A DNA stretch of 64,000 nucleotides from Occultella kanbiaonis (GCF_009708215.1 NZ_CP046175.1:1736001-1800000), one strand, 5' to 3'. Numbered from the stretch's first letter, positions 7,271-16,073 are shown. Notes: generated by a model from the letters alone, not told the origin. Numbers and translations: made by a program.

Positions 7271-7875
7271 CCGGTCGGTCCGGGACGTTCACCGAGGCCG
7301 CCCGCCGCGCGCAGATCATGGACGCGGCCATCGCGACGGTGAACGACGTCGGCTATCACCGGGCGTCGCTCGCGCAGATCGCTGCCCGGGCCGGGATCGC
7401 GAAGAGCATCATCAGCTACCACTTCGAGGGCAAGGAGCAGCTGCTCCTGTACGTGATCGACCAGGTGTTCACCGGTGTCGAGGAGGCCACGCGCGCGGCC
7501 GTCGCCGGCGCCGACGACCCCGCGGCCCGGCTCGCGGCGTTCGCGCGTGGCTACCTGACCTTCGTGCGGGACCACCGGGAGGAGATGATCGCGGCCGTCG
7601 AAATCGCGGTCTCGCACCGTGACGGTGACGGAGTGCCGCTGTACCTGGCCGAGAGCGACGAGGAGAACGCACTGCTCGAGGGCATGGTCGCGGAGGGGAT
7701 CGCCGCGGGCCAGTTCCGCCAGGTCGACCTCACCGTCGCCCGGACCACCGTGATCCACGCCCTCGACGGCGCCCTCACCAGATCGCAGATCGATGCGGGC
7801 GTCGACCTCGACGCCTACGGCGACCAGCTGATCCCGATGCTGCTCGCGGCGCTGGGATACCGGCCGGATGGGTGA
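7249..7875 (+). CDS. TetR/AcrR family transcriptional regulator
   Basis: The 208-residue regulator has a classical N-terminal helix-turn-helix (RRAQIMDAAIATVNDVGYHRASLAQIAARAGIAKSIISYHFEGKEQL, about residues 18-65). It is followed by an all-helical ligand-binding domain ending DQLIPMLLAALGY. ISYHFEGKEQLL is the typical TetR recognition-helix end. The gene heads a three-gene operon and overlaps the next gene by 8 bases. The dyad around its own start codon suggests that it represses the whole operon and responds to an unknown small molecule. Confidence 0.93.
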   Translation: MRSESGSTGRSGTFTEAARRAQIMDAAIATVNDVGYHRASLAQIAARAGIAKSIISYHFEGKEQLLLYVIDQVFTGVEEATRAAVAGADDPAARLAAFARGYLTFVRDHREEMIAAVEIAVSHRDGDGVPLYLAESDEENALLEGMVAEGIAAGQFRQVDLTVARTTVIHALDGALTRSQIDAGVDLDAYGDQLIPMLLAALGYRPDG

Positions 7876-8917
7876 GCGTGCGTTCGGCGTGCAGGGCATC
7901 GGCTACGACGCCGGTGTCCGCTACGAACGTGACTTCGAGTCCAACCCGCACTGGACCCCCGAGCGGGCCCGTCGCGACATGCGGGCCATCCGGGACGGAC
8001 TCGGCTGCGACACCGTGCTCGTGATGGCCACGGACGCCGGCCGGCTGCTGGAGACCGCCACCGTCGCCCGCGAGGAGGGCCTGGCTGTCTGGATCCAGCC
8101 GCGCGTGTTCGACGTGGACCCGGAGCGGATAGCGGAGAATCTCGAGCTCGTGGCCGAGCGGGCCGAGGCGCTGCGCCTCAGCAAGGGCGATGTGAGCCTG
8201 AACGTCGGTTGCGAACTCAGCCTGTCCGCCAACGGCTTCGTGCCGGGTGGGACGTTCATCCGACGAGGGCTCGCGCTCCCGTACGTGTCGATCGCCCTGC
8301 CACTGATCAACTGGCGGCTACGCCGCTTCCTCGCGCGACTCGTCACCGTTGCCAGGGGCCGATTCGCCGGACCGATCAGCTATGGCGCGGGGGAGTGGGA
8401 ACGGCCGGACTGGTCGTTGTTCGACGCAGTCGGGCTCGATGCGTACCGGGACGCGGCGAACGCCTGGCGGTTCGCCGGCGACGTGCGCCACGCCGTCGAG
8501 CGCCACCACCGGGCCGGACGTCCGGTCCTCATGTTCGAGTTCGGCACCTGCGCCTACGTCGGTGCCGCGGAAAACGCCTCCGAGGCCGCCAATGTACTCA
8601 GAGCCGGCGCCGACGGCGGGATGCGGGTCCCGATGTCACTCGAACGGGACGAGCGCGTCCAGGCGGACTATCTCGACGAGCTGTTCGACATCTTCGGGGA
8701 CGCGGGTGTGGACGGCACGTTCGTGTGGGGCTTCAGCGAGCCCGCCCTGACCCGATCCGAAGAACCCGGCCATGACCTCGACGCCGCCAGCTACGGCGTC
8801 GTCGCCCCTATCGCGGACTCGTGGCTCCCGAAGCTGGCGTTCGGCACGATCGCGCGCCGCTACGGCGGTAGCGGTCGCGCGGCGCCCACCCACACCGATG
8901 AGCGGAGATCACCATGA
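7868..8917 (+). CDS. TIM-barrel glycoside-hydrolase-like protein (often labelled abortive infection protein)
   Basis: The 349-residue cytoplasmic protein begins VQGIGYDAGVRYERDFESNPHWTPE. It shows repeated beta-alpha units with Trp/Tyr/Asp-rich strand ends (FAGPISYGAGEWERPDWSLFDAVGLDAYRD, GRPVLMFEFGTCAYVGA, DGTFVWGFSEPA), the look of a (beta/alpha)8 glycoside hydrolase. The Glu residues in GAGEWE and FEFGT sit where retaining glycosidases carry their acid/base and nucleophile; this is inferred, not shown. Homologues often carry the label abortive infection protein, probably by association with neighbouring CPBP genes. It lies between tetR (8-bp overlap) and the CPBP gene (4-bp overlap). Confidence 0.7.
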   Translation: MGERAFGVQGIGYDAGVRYERDFESNPHWTPERARRDMRAIRDGLGCDTVLVMATDAGRLLETATVAREEGLAVWIQPRVFDVDPERIAENLELVAERAEALRLSKGDVSLNVGCELSLSANGFVPGGTFIRRGLALPYVSIALPLINWRLRRFLARLVTVARGRFAGPISYGAGEWERPDWSLFDAVGLDAYRDAANAWRFAGDVRHAVERHHRAGRPVLMFEFGTCAYVGAAENASEAANVLRAGADGGMRVPMSLERDERVQADYLDELFDIFGDAGVDGTFVWGFSEPALTRSEEPGHDLDAASYGVVAPIADSWLPKLAFGTIARRYGGSGRAAPTHTDERRSP

Positions 8918-9768
8918 GTGCGCACGGCACGACCAGAACGATCGTCGAGACGCGACCCGGCGTGGTGAGTTTCCTAGCGCGGCTCGCGATCGCCGTCGGG
9001 TCCTTGGCCGGTGGCCTCCTGCTGCTGGTCGCAGTGGCGGGCGACGGCGGACCGGCCGAGTCCCGTTCCCTCGCCGTGCGGGTGGTCGGCGGTGCGATCC
9101 TCTCGGCGGCCGTCCTCGCGATCGTCGCGGTCCTCGTGCGACGCGTGGACCGCCGCGACCTCGCGTCGTTCGGGATCACCCGCCCGCGGGATGGCTGGCG
9201 AGCGTTCACGACGGGCTTCCTGGCCTGGCTCGTGCCGGCCGCAGTCGTCCTCGCGGTCATGGCGCTGACCGGGACGCCGCTGGCGCTGCATGGGTCGCCG
9301 ACCCAGGTCGTCACGGCCGTGGTGTTCGTCCTCTTCGCGGTGCTGGTCAGCGAGGCGATCCCGGAGGAGGTCGTGTTCCGTGGCTACGTGACCGGGGTCC
9401 TCGGGGAGCGGCTACGAGGCTGGTGGATCATCGTGGGCCAGGCCGTCCTCTTCGCGGGGTTCGCGCTCGCGCTGCGCGGCTACACGGGCGTGGCCGACCT
9501 GTCGATGTTCGTGGCGATGGGGATCGGGCTCGGCTACCTGCGGATGATCACCGGATCGGTGTGGACGTGCATCGGCTTCCACGCGGCGTTCCAGACGGTC
9601 TCCCAACTGCTGCTCGCGCATGACGTGGTCGAGTTCGGCGGGAGCACCGGGATGGCGATGCTCGCGCTCGGAGTCGTGCCCTTCGCCGTCGGCATCACGG
9701 TGGTGGCGGTCCTGGCGCCGACGCGGCCGGCGCTCTTCCGGCGCGTCCCGAGCCGCCGCTCACGGTGA
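8914..9768 (+). CDS. CPBP family intramembrane glutamic protease
   Basis: The 284-residue protein has about eight hydrophobic segments and the three CPBP (Abi, Rce1-like) motifs: EEVVFRGYVTG with the EExxxR core near residue 151, FAGFALALRG, and GFHAAFQT with the catalytic His. CPBP proteins are membrane-embedded proteases; some protect against bacteriocins, others process peptides. It overlaps the upstream gene by ATGA, so the trio is one operon under TetR control. Its substrate cannot be deduced. Confidence 0.9.
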   Translation: MSAHGTTRTIVETRPGVVSFLARLAIAVGSLAGGLLLLVAVAGDGGPAESRSLAVRVVGGAILSAAVLAIVAVLVRRVDRRDLASFGITRPRDGWRAFTTGFLAWLVPAAVVLAVMALTGTPLALHGSPTQVVTAVVFVLFAVLVSEAIPEEVVFRGYVTGVLGERLRGWWIIVGQAVLFAGFALALRGYTGVADLSMFVAMGIGLGYLRMITGSVWTCIGFHAAFQTVSQLLLAHDVVEFGGSTGMAMLALGVVPFAVGITVVAVLAPTRPALFRRVPSRRSR

Positions 9769-9817
9769 CCGGTCGGGCGATTCTCAGGTCGTGGCATCAG
9801 GCAGTACGCTCTGCGGG

Positions 9818-9836
9818 TTAGATGTTCCTTACCTAA
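9818..9836 (+). promoter_or_regulatory. Candidate DtxR/IdeR iron box
   Basis: TTAGATGTTCCTTACCTAA matches the actinobacterial iron-box consensus TTAGGTTAGGCTAACCTAA at 13 of 19 positions, with both outer TTAG/CTAA half-sites intact. It lies 15 bases before the ATG of the siderophore-binding protein. Binding of an iron-loaded repressor here would block transcription when iron is plentiful. Confidence 0.65.
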
Positions 9837-9851
9837 CTTGTGGAGTGCTCC

Positions 9852-10859
9852 ATGCGTCGTCGTGCCCGTATCACCGCAGTGCTCGTCTCCGCCGTTCTCA
9901 CGGTCGCCGTCGGAGGATGCGCGGGGCAATCGGAGGCCGATTCCGAGGGCGGGTCGTCGGCGGAACCCGGCTGGACCTACGTCTCGGGTGACGGCGAGAC
10001 CTACACCGCGGACGAGGTTCCGGTGCGGATCATCGCCGAGGCGTACGCCGCGAAGGTCCTCATGGAGTTCGGCATCACGCCCGTCGCGATCTGGGCGAGC
10101 TCGCCGGTCTCCGAGGACGTCGGTCTGCAGGGCGTGGACTTCACCGGCATCGAGGTGATCGGCCAGGAGTGGGGCAAGATCGACGTCGCCGCCGCTGCCG
10201 AGCTGGCACCAGACCTGATCGTCGGCGACTGGTGGCCGGTCGAGGAGGCCTACAGCGGTTTCGAGGCGGGCGTCGAGGACTCCAGCCGTCGGTTGGCCGA
10301 CCTCGCTCCCGTGGTCGGGGCGAGCCAGGGTGACTCCATCGTCACCCTGATCGAAGGCTACGCCGACCTCGCCGCCTCGCTCGGTGCGGATCCCGAGGCG
10401 ATCGCCCAGTCGCGCGCCACGTTCGAGGAGGCCGTGGCGGACTTCGAGGCCGCGAACGAGGAGAACCCCGGTGTGACCGCGCTCGCGATCAGCCCCTGGG
10501 ACACGGACTACTCCGTCGCGGTGCCTGCCTATGCTCCCGAACTGCTCGACTTCCAGCGCTGGGGCCTGGACGTCATCGTTCCGGAGACCCCGGACCCCGA
10601 CTTCCCGTACTGGGAGACGCTGAGCATGGAGACCGCGGACACCTACCAGCCGGACCTGCTCCTGTTCGACGACCGCAACCACCCCGGCAACGAGGAGATC
10701 CTCGCCGAGGCGCCGATCTCGGGTGAGATCGCCGCGTTCGCTGCCGGCCAGACCACGACGTGGCCCGCCTACTGGGTCCACACCTACGGTGACTACGCCG
10801 CCGAGCTCACCCGCCTCGCCGAGGTCATCCGGGCCACGGACTCCTCCGTCGGCGAGTGA
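9852..10859 (+). CDS. Siderophore ABC transporter substrate-binding lipoprotein (FepB/FhuD type)
   Basis: The 335-residue protein starts with a lipoprotein signal (Arg-rich n-region, hydrophobic core, AVGGC with Cys23 as lipid anchor). A class III periplasmic-binding fold follows, visible in VRIIAEAYAAKVLMEFGITPVAIW, ELAPDLIVGDWWPVE and the C-terminal LLFDDRNHPGNEEIL. Such proteins capture ferric siderophores outside the membrane. The ATG at 9852 was chosen over one four codons upstream because the signal peptide then begins MRRRAR. The gene is first of four, overlapping the next by GTGA, and is preceded by an iron box. Confidence 0.9.
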   Translation: MRRRARITAVLVSAVLTVAVGGCAGQSEADSEGGSSAEPGWTYVSGDGETYTADEVPVRIIAEAYAAKVLMEFGITPVAIWASSPVSEDVGLQGVDFTGIEVIGQEWGKIDVAAAAELAPDLIVGDWWPVEEAYSGFEAGVEDSSRRLADLAPVVGASQGDSIVTLIEGYADLAASLGADPEAIAQSRATFEEAVADFEAANEENPGVTALAISPWDTDYSVAVPAYAPELLDFQRWGLDVIVPETPDPDFPYWETLSMETADTYQPDLLLFDDRNHPGNEEILAEAPISGEIAAFAAGQTTTWPAYWVHTYGDYAAELTRLAEVIRATDSSVGE

Positions 10860-11890
10860 GCGCGACGCAGGTCGCGCCACCGCCCTCGGTCGCACGACGC
10901 TCCGGTCGCGCACTCGGTCTGCTGCCGGTGGTCGTCGTCCTGCTCGCCCTCGTCCTGGTCAGCCTCGGCCTTGGCTCGCGTGACGTCGCGCCGGTCGATG
11001 TCTGGAACGCCCTGATCGGGGCGACCGACCTGGCCGATGCCACGGTGATCCGGGAGATGCGGATGCCTCGGACCCTCATCGCGATCGTGGTCGGGTCGGC
11101 ACTCGCCCTCGGCGGGACGATCCTGCAGGGAGTCGCGCGCAATCCGCTCGCCGACCCCGGTGTGCTGGGCATCAATGCGGGCGCGGCGCTGGCTGTCGTG
11201 GTCGCGGCGCTCCTGCTTGGAACGATGCCGGTCAGTGGAGCGGTGTGGTTCGCGTTCGCGGGCGCAGGCGTTGCCACGGTGGTGGTGTACGCGATCGCGG
11301 CGGTCGGGCGCGAGGGGGCGACCCCGGTCAAGCTGGCCCTCGCGGGGGCCGCCGCGACGGCCCTGTGCAGCTCGTTCTCCTCGGCCATCCTGCTCGCGGA
11401 TCCGGACGCGCTGAACGAGTTGCGGATGTGGCAGGTCGGCGCGCTCGCGGGGCGGTACTACCCGGTCCTGGTCCAGTTGGCCCCGTACTTCGCCATCGGC
11501 ATCGTCGCTGCCCTGTTCACCGGGCGGGCCCTCAACCTGCTCTCGCTCGGCGACGACCTCGCCAGCACCCTCGGGCTGCGCATCAGCCGCACCCGCGGGG
11601 TGCTGTTCGCGATCGTGGCGGTCCTGTGCGGGGCCGCGACGGCGGCGTGTGGGCCGATCGTGTTCGTCGGCCTGATGATTCCGCACCTCGCCCGGCTCAT
11701 CACCGGGAGTGACTACCGCTGGATCCTCGTCTACTCCGCGCTCCTGGGTCCGGTGCTGTTGCTCGGCTCCGACATCCTGGGCCGAGTGCTGCTGCCGACG
11801 GCGGAGGTGCCGGTTGGCGTGGTGATCGGCGTGCTCGGCGCGCCCGCCTTCGTGCTTCTGGTGCGGTTCCGCAAGATCGTGAAGATATGA
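10856..11890 (+). CDS. FecCD-type iron ABC transporter permease 1
   Basis: The 344-residue integral membrane protein has about ten hydrophobic helices. FecCD family landmarks are RMPRTLIAIVVGSALALGGTILQGVARNPLADPGVLGINAGAALAVV (residues about 63-108), the cytoplasmic loop around LGDDLASTLGLRISRTR that contacts the ATPase, and FVGLMIPHLARLITGSDYRW. It forms the channel with the following permease. GTG start overlapping the upstream stop; ATGA overlap at its end. Confidence 0.95.
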   Translation: MSATQVAPPPSVARRSGRALGLLPVVVVLLALVLVSLGLGSRDVAPVDVWNALIGATDLADATVIREMRMPRTLIAIVVGSALALGGTILQGVARNPLADPGVLGINAGAALAVVVAALLLGTMPVSGAVWFAFAGAGVATVVVYAIAAVGREGATPVKLALAGAAATALCSSFSSAILLADPDALNELRMWQVGALAGRYYPVLVQLAPYFAIGIVAALFTGRALNLLSLGDDLASTLGLRISRTRGVLFAIVAVLCGAATAACGPIVFVGLMIPHLARLITGSDYRWILVYSALLGPVLLLGSDILGRVLLPTAEVPVGVVIGVLGAPAFVLLVRFRKIVKI

Positions 11891-12930
11891 CGGCGGTCGT
11901 GGCTCCGGTCGCGACGGCGGCCCGTCGGTACCGTGCGGGCGCGCGTCGCCGCGTCGGCGTGGTGGTGGCGGCCCTCGGCGTGGTGGTGGCCGTGTTGTTC
12001 GTGGCCTCACTGGTGGTCGGCAGCGTCGTGGTTCCGCCCGTCGAGGCCGTCCTGGCGTCCTTCGGAGTCGGTGAGGACGCCACCGTGTTCGTGGTCCGGG
12101 AGCTCCGCCTGACCCGGGCGGGTGCCGCGGCCCTCGTGGGCATCGCGCTCGGAGTCTCCGGGACGCTGTTCCAGCGGGTACTCGGCAATCCGCTCGCCTC
12201 GCCGGACTTCCTCGGCGTCGCCGCGGGGGCGGGCACGGCCGCCGCGGCCGCGCTCGTGCTCGGCGGTGTCGCCGGTTTCACGCTGTCCGGCTACGCGCTC
12301 CTCGGGGGCCTCGCGACCGCGGCCGGTGTCTACCTGCTCGCGTGGCGCCGAGGCGTGTCCGAGTACCGGTTCATCCTCGTCGGGATCGGGGTGGCGGCGT
12401 TCGCATTGTCGGTCACCTCCTACCTCGTTGCGCGTGCCGAGTTCACCGACGCGCGTGCGGCGCTCAGCTGGCTCGTCGGCTCGGTCGGGATGGCGACCCC
12501 CGGCCTGGTGACGGTCGTCGCGGTGCTGCTGGCCGCCGTCGCCCTGGTCGGGCCGGGCCTCGCCCGGATGCTGCGCGCGCTCGAGCTCGGCGACGAGCCG
12601 GCTCGGATGCTCGGCGCCCGCGCGGAGCGAGACCGCTTCGTACTGCTGGGCGTTGCGGCCGTGCTGGTCTCGGTGGCGACGGCGGCCGTTGGCCCGGTCG
12701 CTTTCGTCGCGATGCTCGCCGGACCGATCGCGACGATCGTGCTCGGCCCGGCCAGTCGGAGCATCGTCGCCGCCGGCCTGATGGGTGCCGTCATCCTCCA
12801 GGTGGCCGACCTGGTGGCGCAGCACGCGCTGGCCTGGCCGATCTCGACAGGCGTCGTCACGGGCATCTTCGGTGCCCCCTACATCGCGTGGGTGCTGATC
12901 AGCGCCGCGCGGGAATCGAGCGGCACGTGA
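11887..12930 (+). CDS. FecCD-type iron ABC transporter permease 2
   Basis: The 347-residue permease has the same architecture as its partner: RLTRAGAAALVGIALGVSGTLFQRVLGNPLASPDFLGVAAGAG near the N terminus, an ALELGDEPARMLGARAERDR ATPase-contact loop, and VGPVAFVAMLAGPIATIVLGPASRS late. The usual PHIAR in the last motif is replaced here by GPIATI, a divergence seen in one member of some heterodimers. Start and stop overlap both neighbours by 4 bases. Confidence 0.93.
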   Translation: MTAVVAPVATAARRYRAGARRRVGVVVAALGVVVAVLFVASLVVGSVVVPPVEAVLASFGVGEDATVFVVRELRLTRAGAAALVGIALGVSGTLFQRVLGNPLASPDFLGVAAGAGTAAAAALVLGGVAGFTLSGYALLGGLATAAGVYLLAWRRGVSEYRFILVGIGVAAFALSVTSYLVARAEFTDARAALSWLVGSVGMATPGLVTVVAVLLAAVALVGPGLARMLRALELGDEPARMLGARAERDRFVLLGVAAVLVSVATAAVGPVAFVAMLAGPIATIVLGPASRSIVAAGLMGAVILQVADLVAQHALAWPISTGVVTGIFGAPYIAWVLISAARESSGT

Positions 12931-13736
12931 GCCCCGAACACCTCCTGGAGGCCAGCGCGCTGACGCTCGGCTACAACGCGACCCCGGTCGTGCGTGAGGT
13001 CGACTTGAGCGTGCCAACGGGCCGGATCACCGCGATCATCGGGGCGAACGCGTCCGGCAAGTCGACGCTCCTGCGCGGGTTCGCACGGCTCCTCGAGCCG
13101 CGCTCGGGCGTGGTCCACCTCGACGGCGAGCCGCTGCACCGAATGCGGCCGGGGGACCTGGCGCGGGTCCTCGGGATGCTGCCCCAGGCCCCGGTCGCGC
13201 CCGACGGGATCACCGTCGCCGATCTCGTCGGACGGGGCAGACACCCGCATCAGGGCTGGTTCCGGCGGTGGAGCGCCGCCGACGACGCCGCGGTCGACAC
13301 CGCACTGCGCGCGACCGCCACCCTCGACCTCATCGACCGGCCGGTCGCCGAGCTCTCCGGCGGCCAGCGCCAGCGGGTCTGGATCGCGATGGCACTCGCC
13401 CAGCAGACCGACATCCTGCTGCTGGACGAGCCGACCACGTTCCTCGACATCAACCACCAGATCGAGCTGCTCGACCTGCTCGTCGACCTGAACCGGGAAC
13501 GGGGCACCACGATCGTCCTGGTGCTGCACGAGTTGAACCTCGCGGCCAGGTACGCCGACCACCTCGTCGCGATGCGTGACGGGCGCGTCGTCGCGGCCGG
13601 GCCACCGGCGACCGTCGTGACGGCACAGACCGTGCGTGAGGTCTTCGACCTGCCGTGCGACGTCGTCGCCGATCCGCGCACCGGCGCGCCCATGGTGATC
13701 CCGATCGGCAGGCACGCGCCCGGCGCCACCGCCTGA
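12927..13736 (+). CDS. Iron-siderophore ABC transporter ATP-binding protein (FepC type)
   Basis: The 269-residue ATPase has a complete nucleotide-binding domain: Walker A GANASGKST (residues 39-47), a Q-loop in GMLPQAP, the signature LSGGQRQRVWIAMALAQ (about 144-160), Walker B ILLLDEPTTFLD, and the H-loop in LVLHELN. FLDINHQIELLDLL is typical of FecE/FepC iron ATPases. The GTG start at 12927 overlaps the permease stop. This completes a binding protein, two-permease, ATPase importer. Confidence 0.95.
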   Translation: MSPEHLLEASALTLGYNATPVVREVDLSVPTGRITAIIGANASGKSTLLRGFARLLEPRSGVVHLDGEPLHRMRPGDLARVLGMLPQAPVAPDGITVADLVGRGRHPHQGWFRRWSAADDAAVDTALRATATLDLIDRPVAELSGGQRQRVWIAMALAQQTDILLLDEPTTFLDINHQIELLDLLVDLNRERGTTIVLVLHELNLAARYADHLVAMRDGRVVAAGPPATVVTAQTVREVFDLPCDVVADPRTGAPMVIPIGRHAPGATA

Positions 13737-13800
13737 GCCCCGGTGGCGTCGCACGGCCCGGTCGCTCAGGGTGAGGGCCGCCGTCGCCGGCTCGGGGCTC
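13735..13800. terminator. Compound hairpin between the iron operon and DUF5946 gene
   Basis: GAGCCCCG (13735-13742) pairs with CGGGGCTC (13793-13800). Inside it, CGGCCC (13754-13759) can pair with GGGCCG (13775-13780). It fills the space between two convergent genes and probably terminates both. Confidence 0.5.
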
Positions 13801-13803
13801 GGA

Positions 13804-14292
13804 CTACGAGACGATCCCGTCGAGGTCGCCCAGCGTGTGCCGCGCCCACCGCTCGACGGCGTCGGCGTAGTCGGCCTGCGGCCCACCGATCACGTCGGTC
13901 GCCGTCATGGTCCAGCGCCTGGGCCAGTGCGGCACATGCGCGCGGTCGCCCGCAGGGGCGCGGCGGGCAACGCGGCTCGGCCCCTCGGCGAACCCACGCA
14001 CCTGCCGGCGAAGGTGGTCGATCGGCGGACGGTCGCTACCGAGCATCCGCCGGACGCCGTCGCGCAGTTGTGTCACGGCTCCGCTGGTGAGCCGTGACGG
14101 GTGCTGCAACTGATACGTCGCGATCGCGAAGAAGTGTGCGAGCAGGCCCACCTCGACGTCCTCGATGCCGGGCAGCAGCCGGGCCTCGATCTCGAGGAGC
14201 TCGTGCACCCGCTCCCAGCAGTCGCGACCGGAGGGCAGGACGGCACCGCACTCGGGGCACCTCGCGGTGCGCTCGTCGATGCGTTCGCTCAC
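13804..14292 (-). CDS. DUF5946 family protein
   Basis: The 162-residue protein starts with a zinc-ribbon-like RCPECGAVLPSGRDCWERVHELLEIEARLLPG (Cys12, Cys15 and Cys25). It continues with HFFAIATYQLQHPSRLTSGAVTQLRDGVRRML; the YQLQHPS sequence is the DUF5946 hallmark. The rest includes VPHWPRRWTMTATDVIG. The family is found mainly in actinobacteria and has no known function. The GTG start was chosen because the conserved block begins directly after it. Confidence 0.85.
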   Translation of the reverse strand: MSERIDERTARCPECGAVLPSGRDCWERVHELLEIEARLLPGIEDVEVGLLAHFFAIATYQLQHPSRLTSGAVTQLRDGVRRMLGSDRPPIDHLRRQVRGFAEGPSRVARRAPAGDRAHVPHWPRRWTMTATDVIGGPQADYADAVERWARHTLGDLDGIVS

Positions 14293-14421
14293 ATGGCGGA
14301 GTATTCCAGCCCACCGAACCGGGCCCGTGTGATCGTCCGGCCTCATCCATCCCGGGTGATTCTCCCAGGAACAGGGCGAACGTCCTGTCCGCGCCGGGGG
14401 CCATGTGCAAGGCTTCCAGGC

Positions 14422-15510
14422 GTGGATCTGACGATCGGTACATGGCTGGAGCGGCCCGAGGACGAGGCGCGCCTGGCCGCTGCTCGGTTCAACCGACACA
14501 CGTTCTGGTGCGGCCAGAGCGGGTCGGGAAAGACGTACGCGCTCGGAGTGGTGCTCGAGCAGCTCCTGCTCAAGACCGACCTGCCGCTCCTCATCCTCGA
14601 CCCCAATGCCGACTTCACCCGGCTGCACCAGACACGGCCAGGACGGGACCCGGACGCCGTTGCGGCCATCACAGGTTCGGACGTCCGGATCCTGCACTCC
14701 ACGCGACCACACGGCGAGCGGCTGCACGTCAGGTTCTTCGACCTGTCCGCCGCGTCGAAGGCGGCCGTGCTCCAGCTCGACCCGATCGCGGACGCCGAGG
14801 AGTACAACGTCCTGCTGCATGTCGACGCGGACATTCAGACCTTCGCCAACGAGAGTTTCCTGGCGTCGCTGCGCGACTCGAACGATCCTGGCCAGCAGCG
14901 GCTGGCGCGGCGGATCGAGAACCTCCAGGTGCTCGAGTGGGAGCTGTGGTCACGCGGTTCGACCTCGGCGACCCAGGTCATCGACGAGCGCCCCCCGGCG
15001 ACCGTGCTGGACCTGGGCGGGTTCGCGGACGTGGCCGAGCCGAAGGTCGCTGCCCTGGCCGTGCTAGAGCACCTGTGGGACACCCGTGAGTCCCGGCGTC
15101 CGGTCCTCATCGTGATCGACGAGGCGCACAACATCTGCCCGCCGGACCCGGTGACGGCCGTCGAGCGCGCGCTGACGGACCGGGTCATCCAGATCGCCGC
15201 AGAGGGCCGGAAGTTCGGCCTGTGGCTGTTCGTGTCCACCCAACGTCCCACCAAGATCCACCCGAACGTCCTGTCGCAGTGCGACAACCTCGGCCTCATG
15301 CGGATGAACGCACCGCGTGACCTGGCCGAGCTGGCCGACGTGTTCGGGTTCGTACCGGAGGAACTTCTGGCTCGGGCCGCGTCGTTCACGCAGGGCCAGG
15401 CACTGTTCGCGGGTGGCTTCATCGGTGAGCCGACCCTGGTGCAGATGGGGGAGCGGCTCACCGAGGAGGGCGGCTCGGACGTGAAGGTTCCGCTCCGACC
15501 GGAGGCGTAG
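14422..15510 (+). CDS. HerA-like / DUF87 ATPase
   Basis: The 362-residue P-loop ATPase has FWCGQSGSGKTYALGVVLEQLLL (Walker A at residues 31-38), PLLILDPNADFTRLH, Walker B in LIVIDEAHNICPPDP (about 228-242) and a sensor-like FVSTQRPTKIHPNVLSQCDN. The ending QALFAGGFIGEPTLVQMGERLTEEGG is typical of HerA/FtsK-like DUF87 proteins. HerA proteins translocate DNA with a NurA nuclease or, in defence islands, with SIR2 and other effectors. No such partner lies nearby, so its role is unassigned. The GTG at 14422 is the only start that keeps the domain without a long unrelated N-terminal tail. Confidence 0.85.
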   Translation: MDLTIGTWLERPEDEARLAAARFNRHTFWCGQSGSGKTYALGVVLEQLLLKTDLPLLILDPNADFTRLHQTRPGRDPDAVAAITGSDVRILHSTRPHGERLHVRFFDLSAASKAAVLQLDPIADAEEYNVLLHVDADIQTFANESFLASLRDSNDPGQQRLARRIENLQVLEWELWSRGSTSATQVIDERPPATVLDLGGFADVAEPKVAALAVLEHLWDTRESRRPVLIVIDEAHNICPPDPVTAVERALTDRVIQIAAEGRKFGLWLFVSTQRPTKIHPNVLSQCDNLGLMRMNAPRDLAELADVFGFVPEELLARAASFTQGQALFAGGFIGEPTLVQMGERLTEEGGSDVKVPLRPEA

Positions 15511-15535
15511 CCACGCGGCTCGGCGGCCACGGGTT

Positions 15536-15550
15536 CACCCGGAACGGGTG
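15536..15550. terminator. Short GC hairpin after the HerA-like gene
   Basis: CACCCG-GAA-CGGGTG, a 6-bp stem with a 3-base loop, lies 26 bases after the ATPase stop. It is weak as a terminator but in the expected place. Confidence 0.35.
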
Positions 15551-15672
15551 GGTCCACCACGCGATCCGCCATGCCACGATCGGCCAACGGTGCGGCATCA
15601 CGCACACCCGAGCGCCTCAGGGCGTGGCCGTCGTCAGTTGGTCCGTGCTTGACCGAGTTGAGGAGTCCCACA

Positions 15673-16056
15673 GTGTTCGAGACGATCTGGAACGTCATCG
15701 TTGTCTTCTTCTGGGCGTTCGTGTTCATCGCCGCATTGGTCACCCTGATCACGATCATCTCCGACCTGTTCCGAGACAAGAGCCTGGCAGGCTGGAAGAA
15801 GGCGATCTGGCTGATCTTCCTGGTCTTCGTGCCGCTGATCACCGCGCTCATCTACCTGATCGCTCGCGGCGACGGCATGGCCGACCGCAACGCGAAGCAG
15901 ATCCAGCAGTCCCAGCGTGCCGCTGACGACTACATCCGTTCCGTCGCGGCCGCCAGCCCGACCGACGAGATCGCCAAGGCCAAGCAGCTCCTCGACTCGG
16001 GCACGATCACCGCGGAGGAGTTCAACGGCATCAAGGCCAAGGCGCTGGCCGCCTGA
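15673..16056 (+). CDS. SHOCT domain membrane protein with PLDc_N-like N terminus
   Basis: The 127-residue protein has two transmembrane helices (VIVVFFWAFVFIAALVTLITII and IWLIFLVFVPLITALIYLI) in the PLDc_N arrangement. A linker with charged heptads (ADRNAKQIQQSQRAADDYI) follows, then a C-terminal SHOCT motif: DEIAKAKQLLDSGTITAEEFNGIKAKAL. SHOCT segments probably mediate oligomerisation. The GTG start sits behind GAGGAGTCCCACA. Function unknown. Confidence 0.85.
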   Translation: MFETIWNVIVVFFWAFVFIAALVTLITIISDLFRDKSLAGWKKAIWLIFLVFVPLITALIYLIARGDGMADRNAKQIQQSQRAADDYIRSVAAASPTDEIAKAKQLLDSGTITAEEFNGIKAKALAA

Positions 16057-16073
16057 CGGCGCACCGACGTACG

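Noticed and set aside
7868-9768. Phage-defence (abortive infection) system
   Set aside because: The label rests on the CPBP family name only; no toxin, nuclease or sensor domain supports defence, so it is reported as an unexplained operon instead.
14422-15510. HerA-based anti-phage system
   Set aside because: No SIR2, NurA, DUF4297 or other known HerA partner is adjacent.
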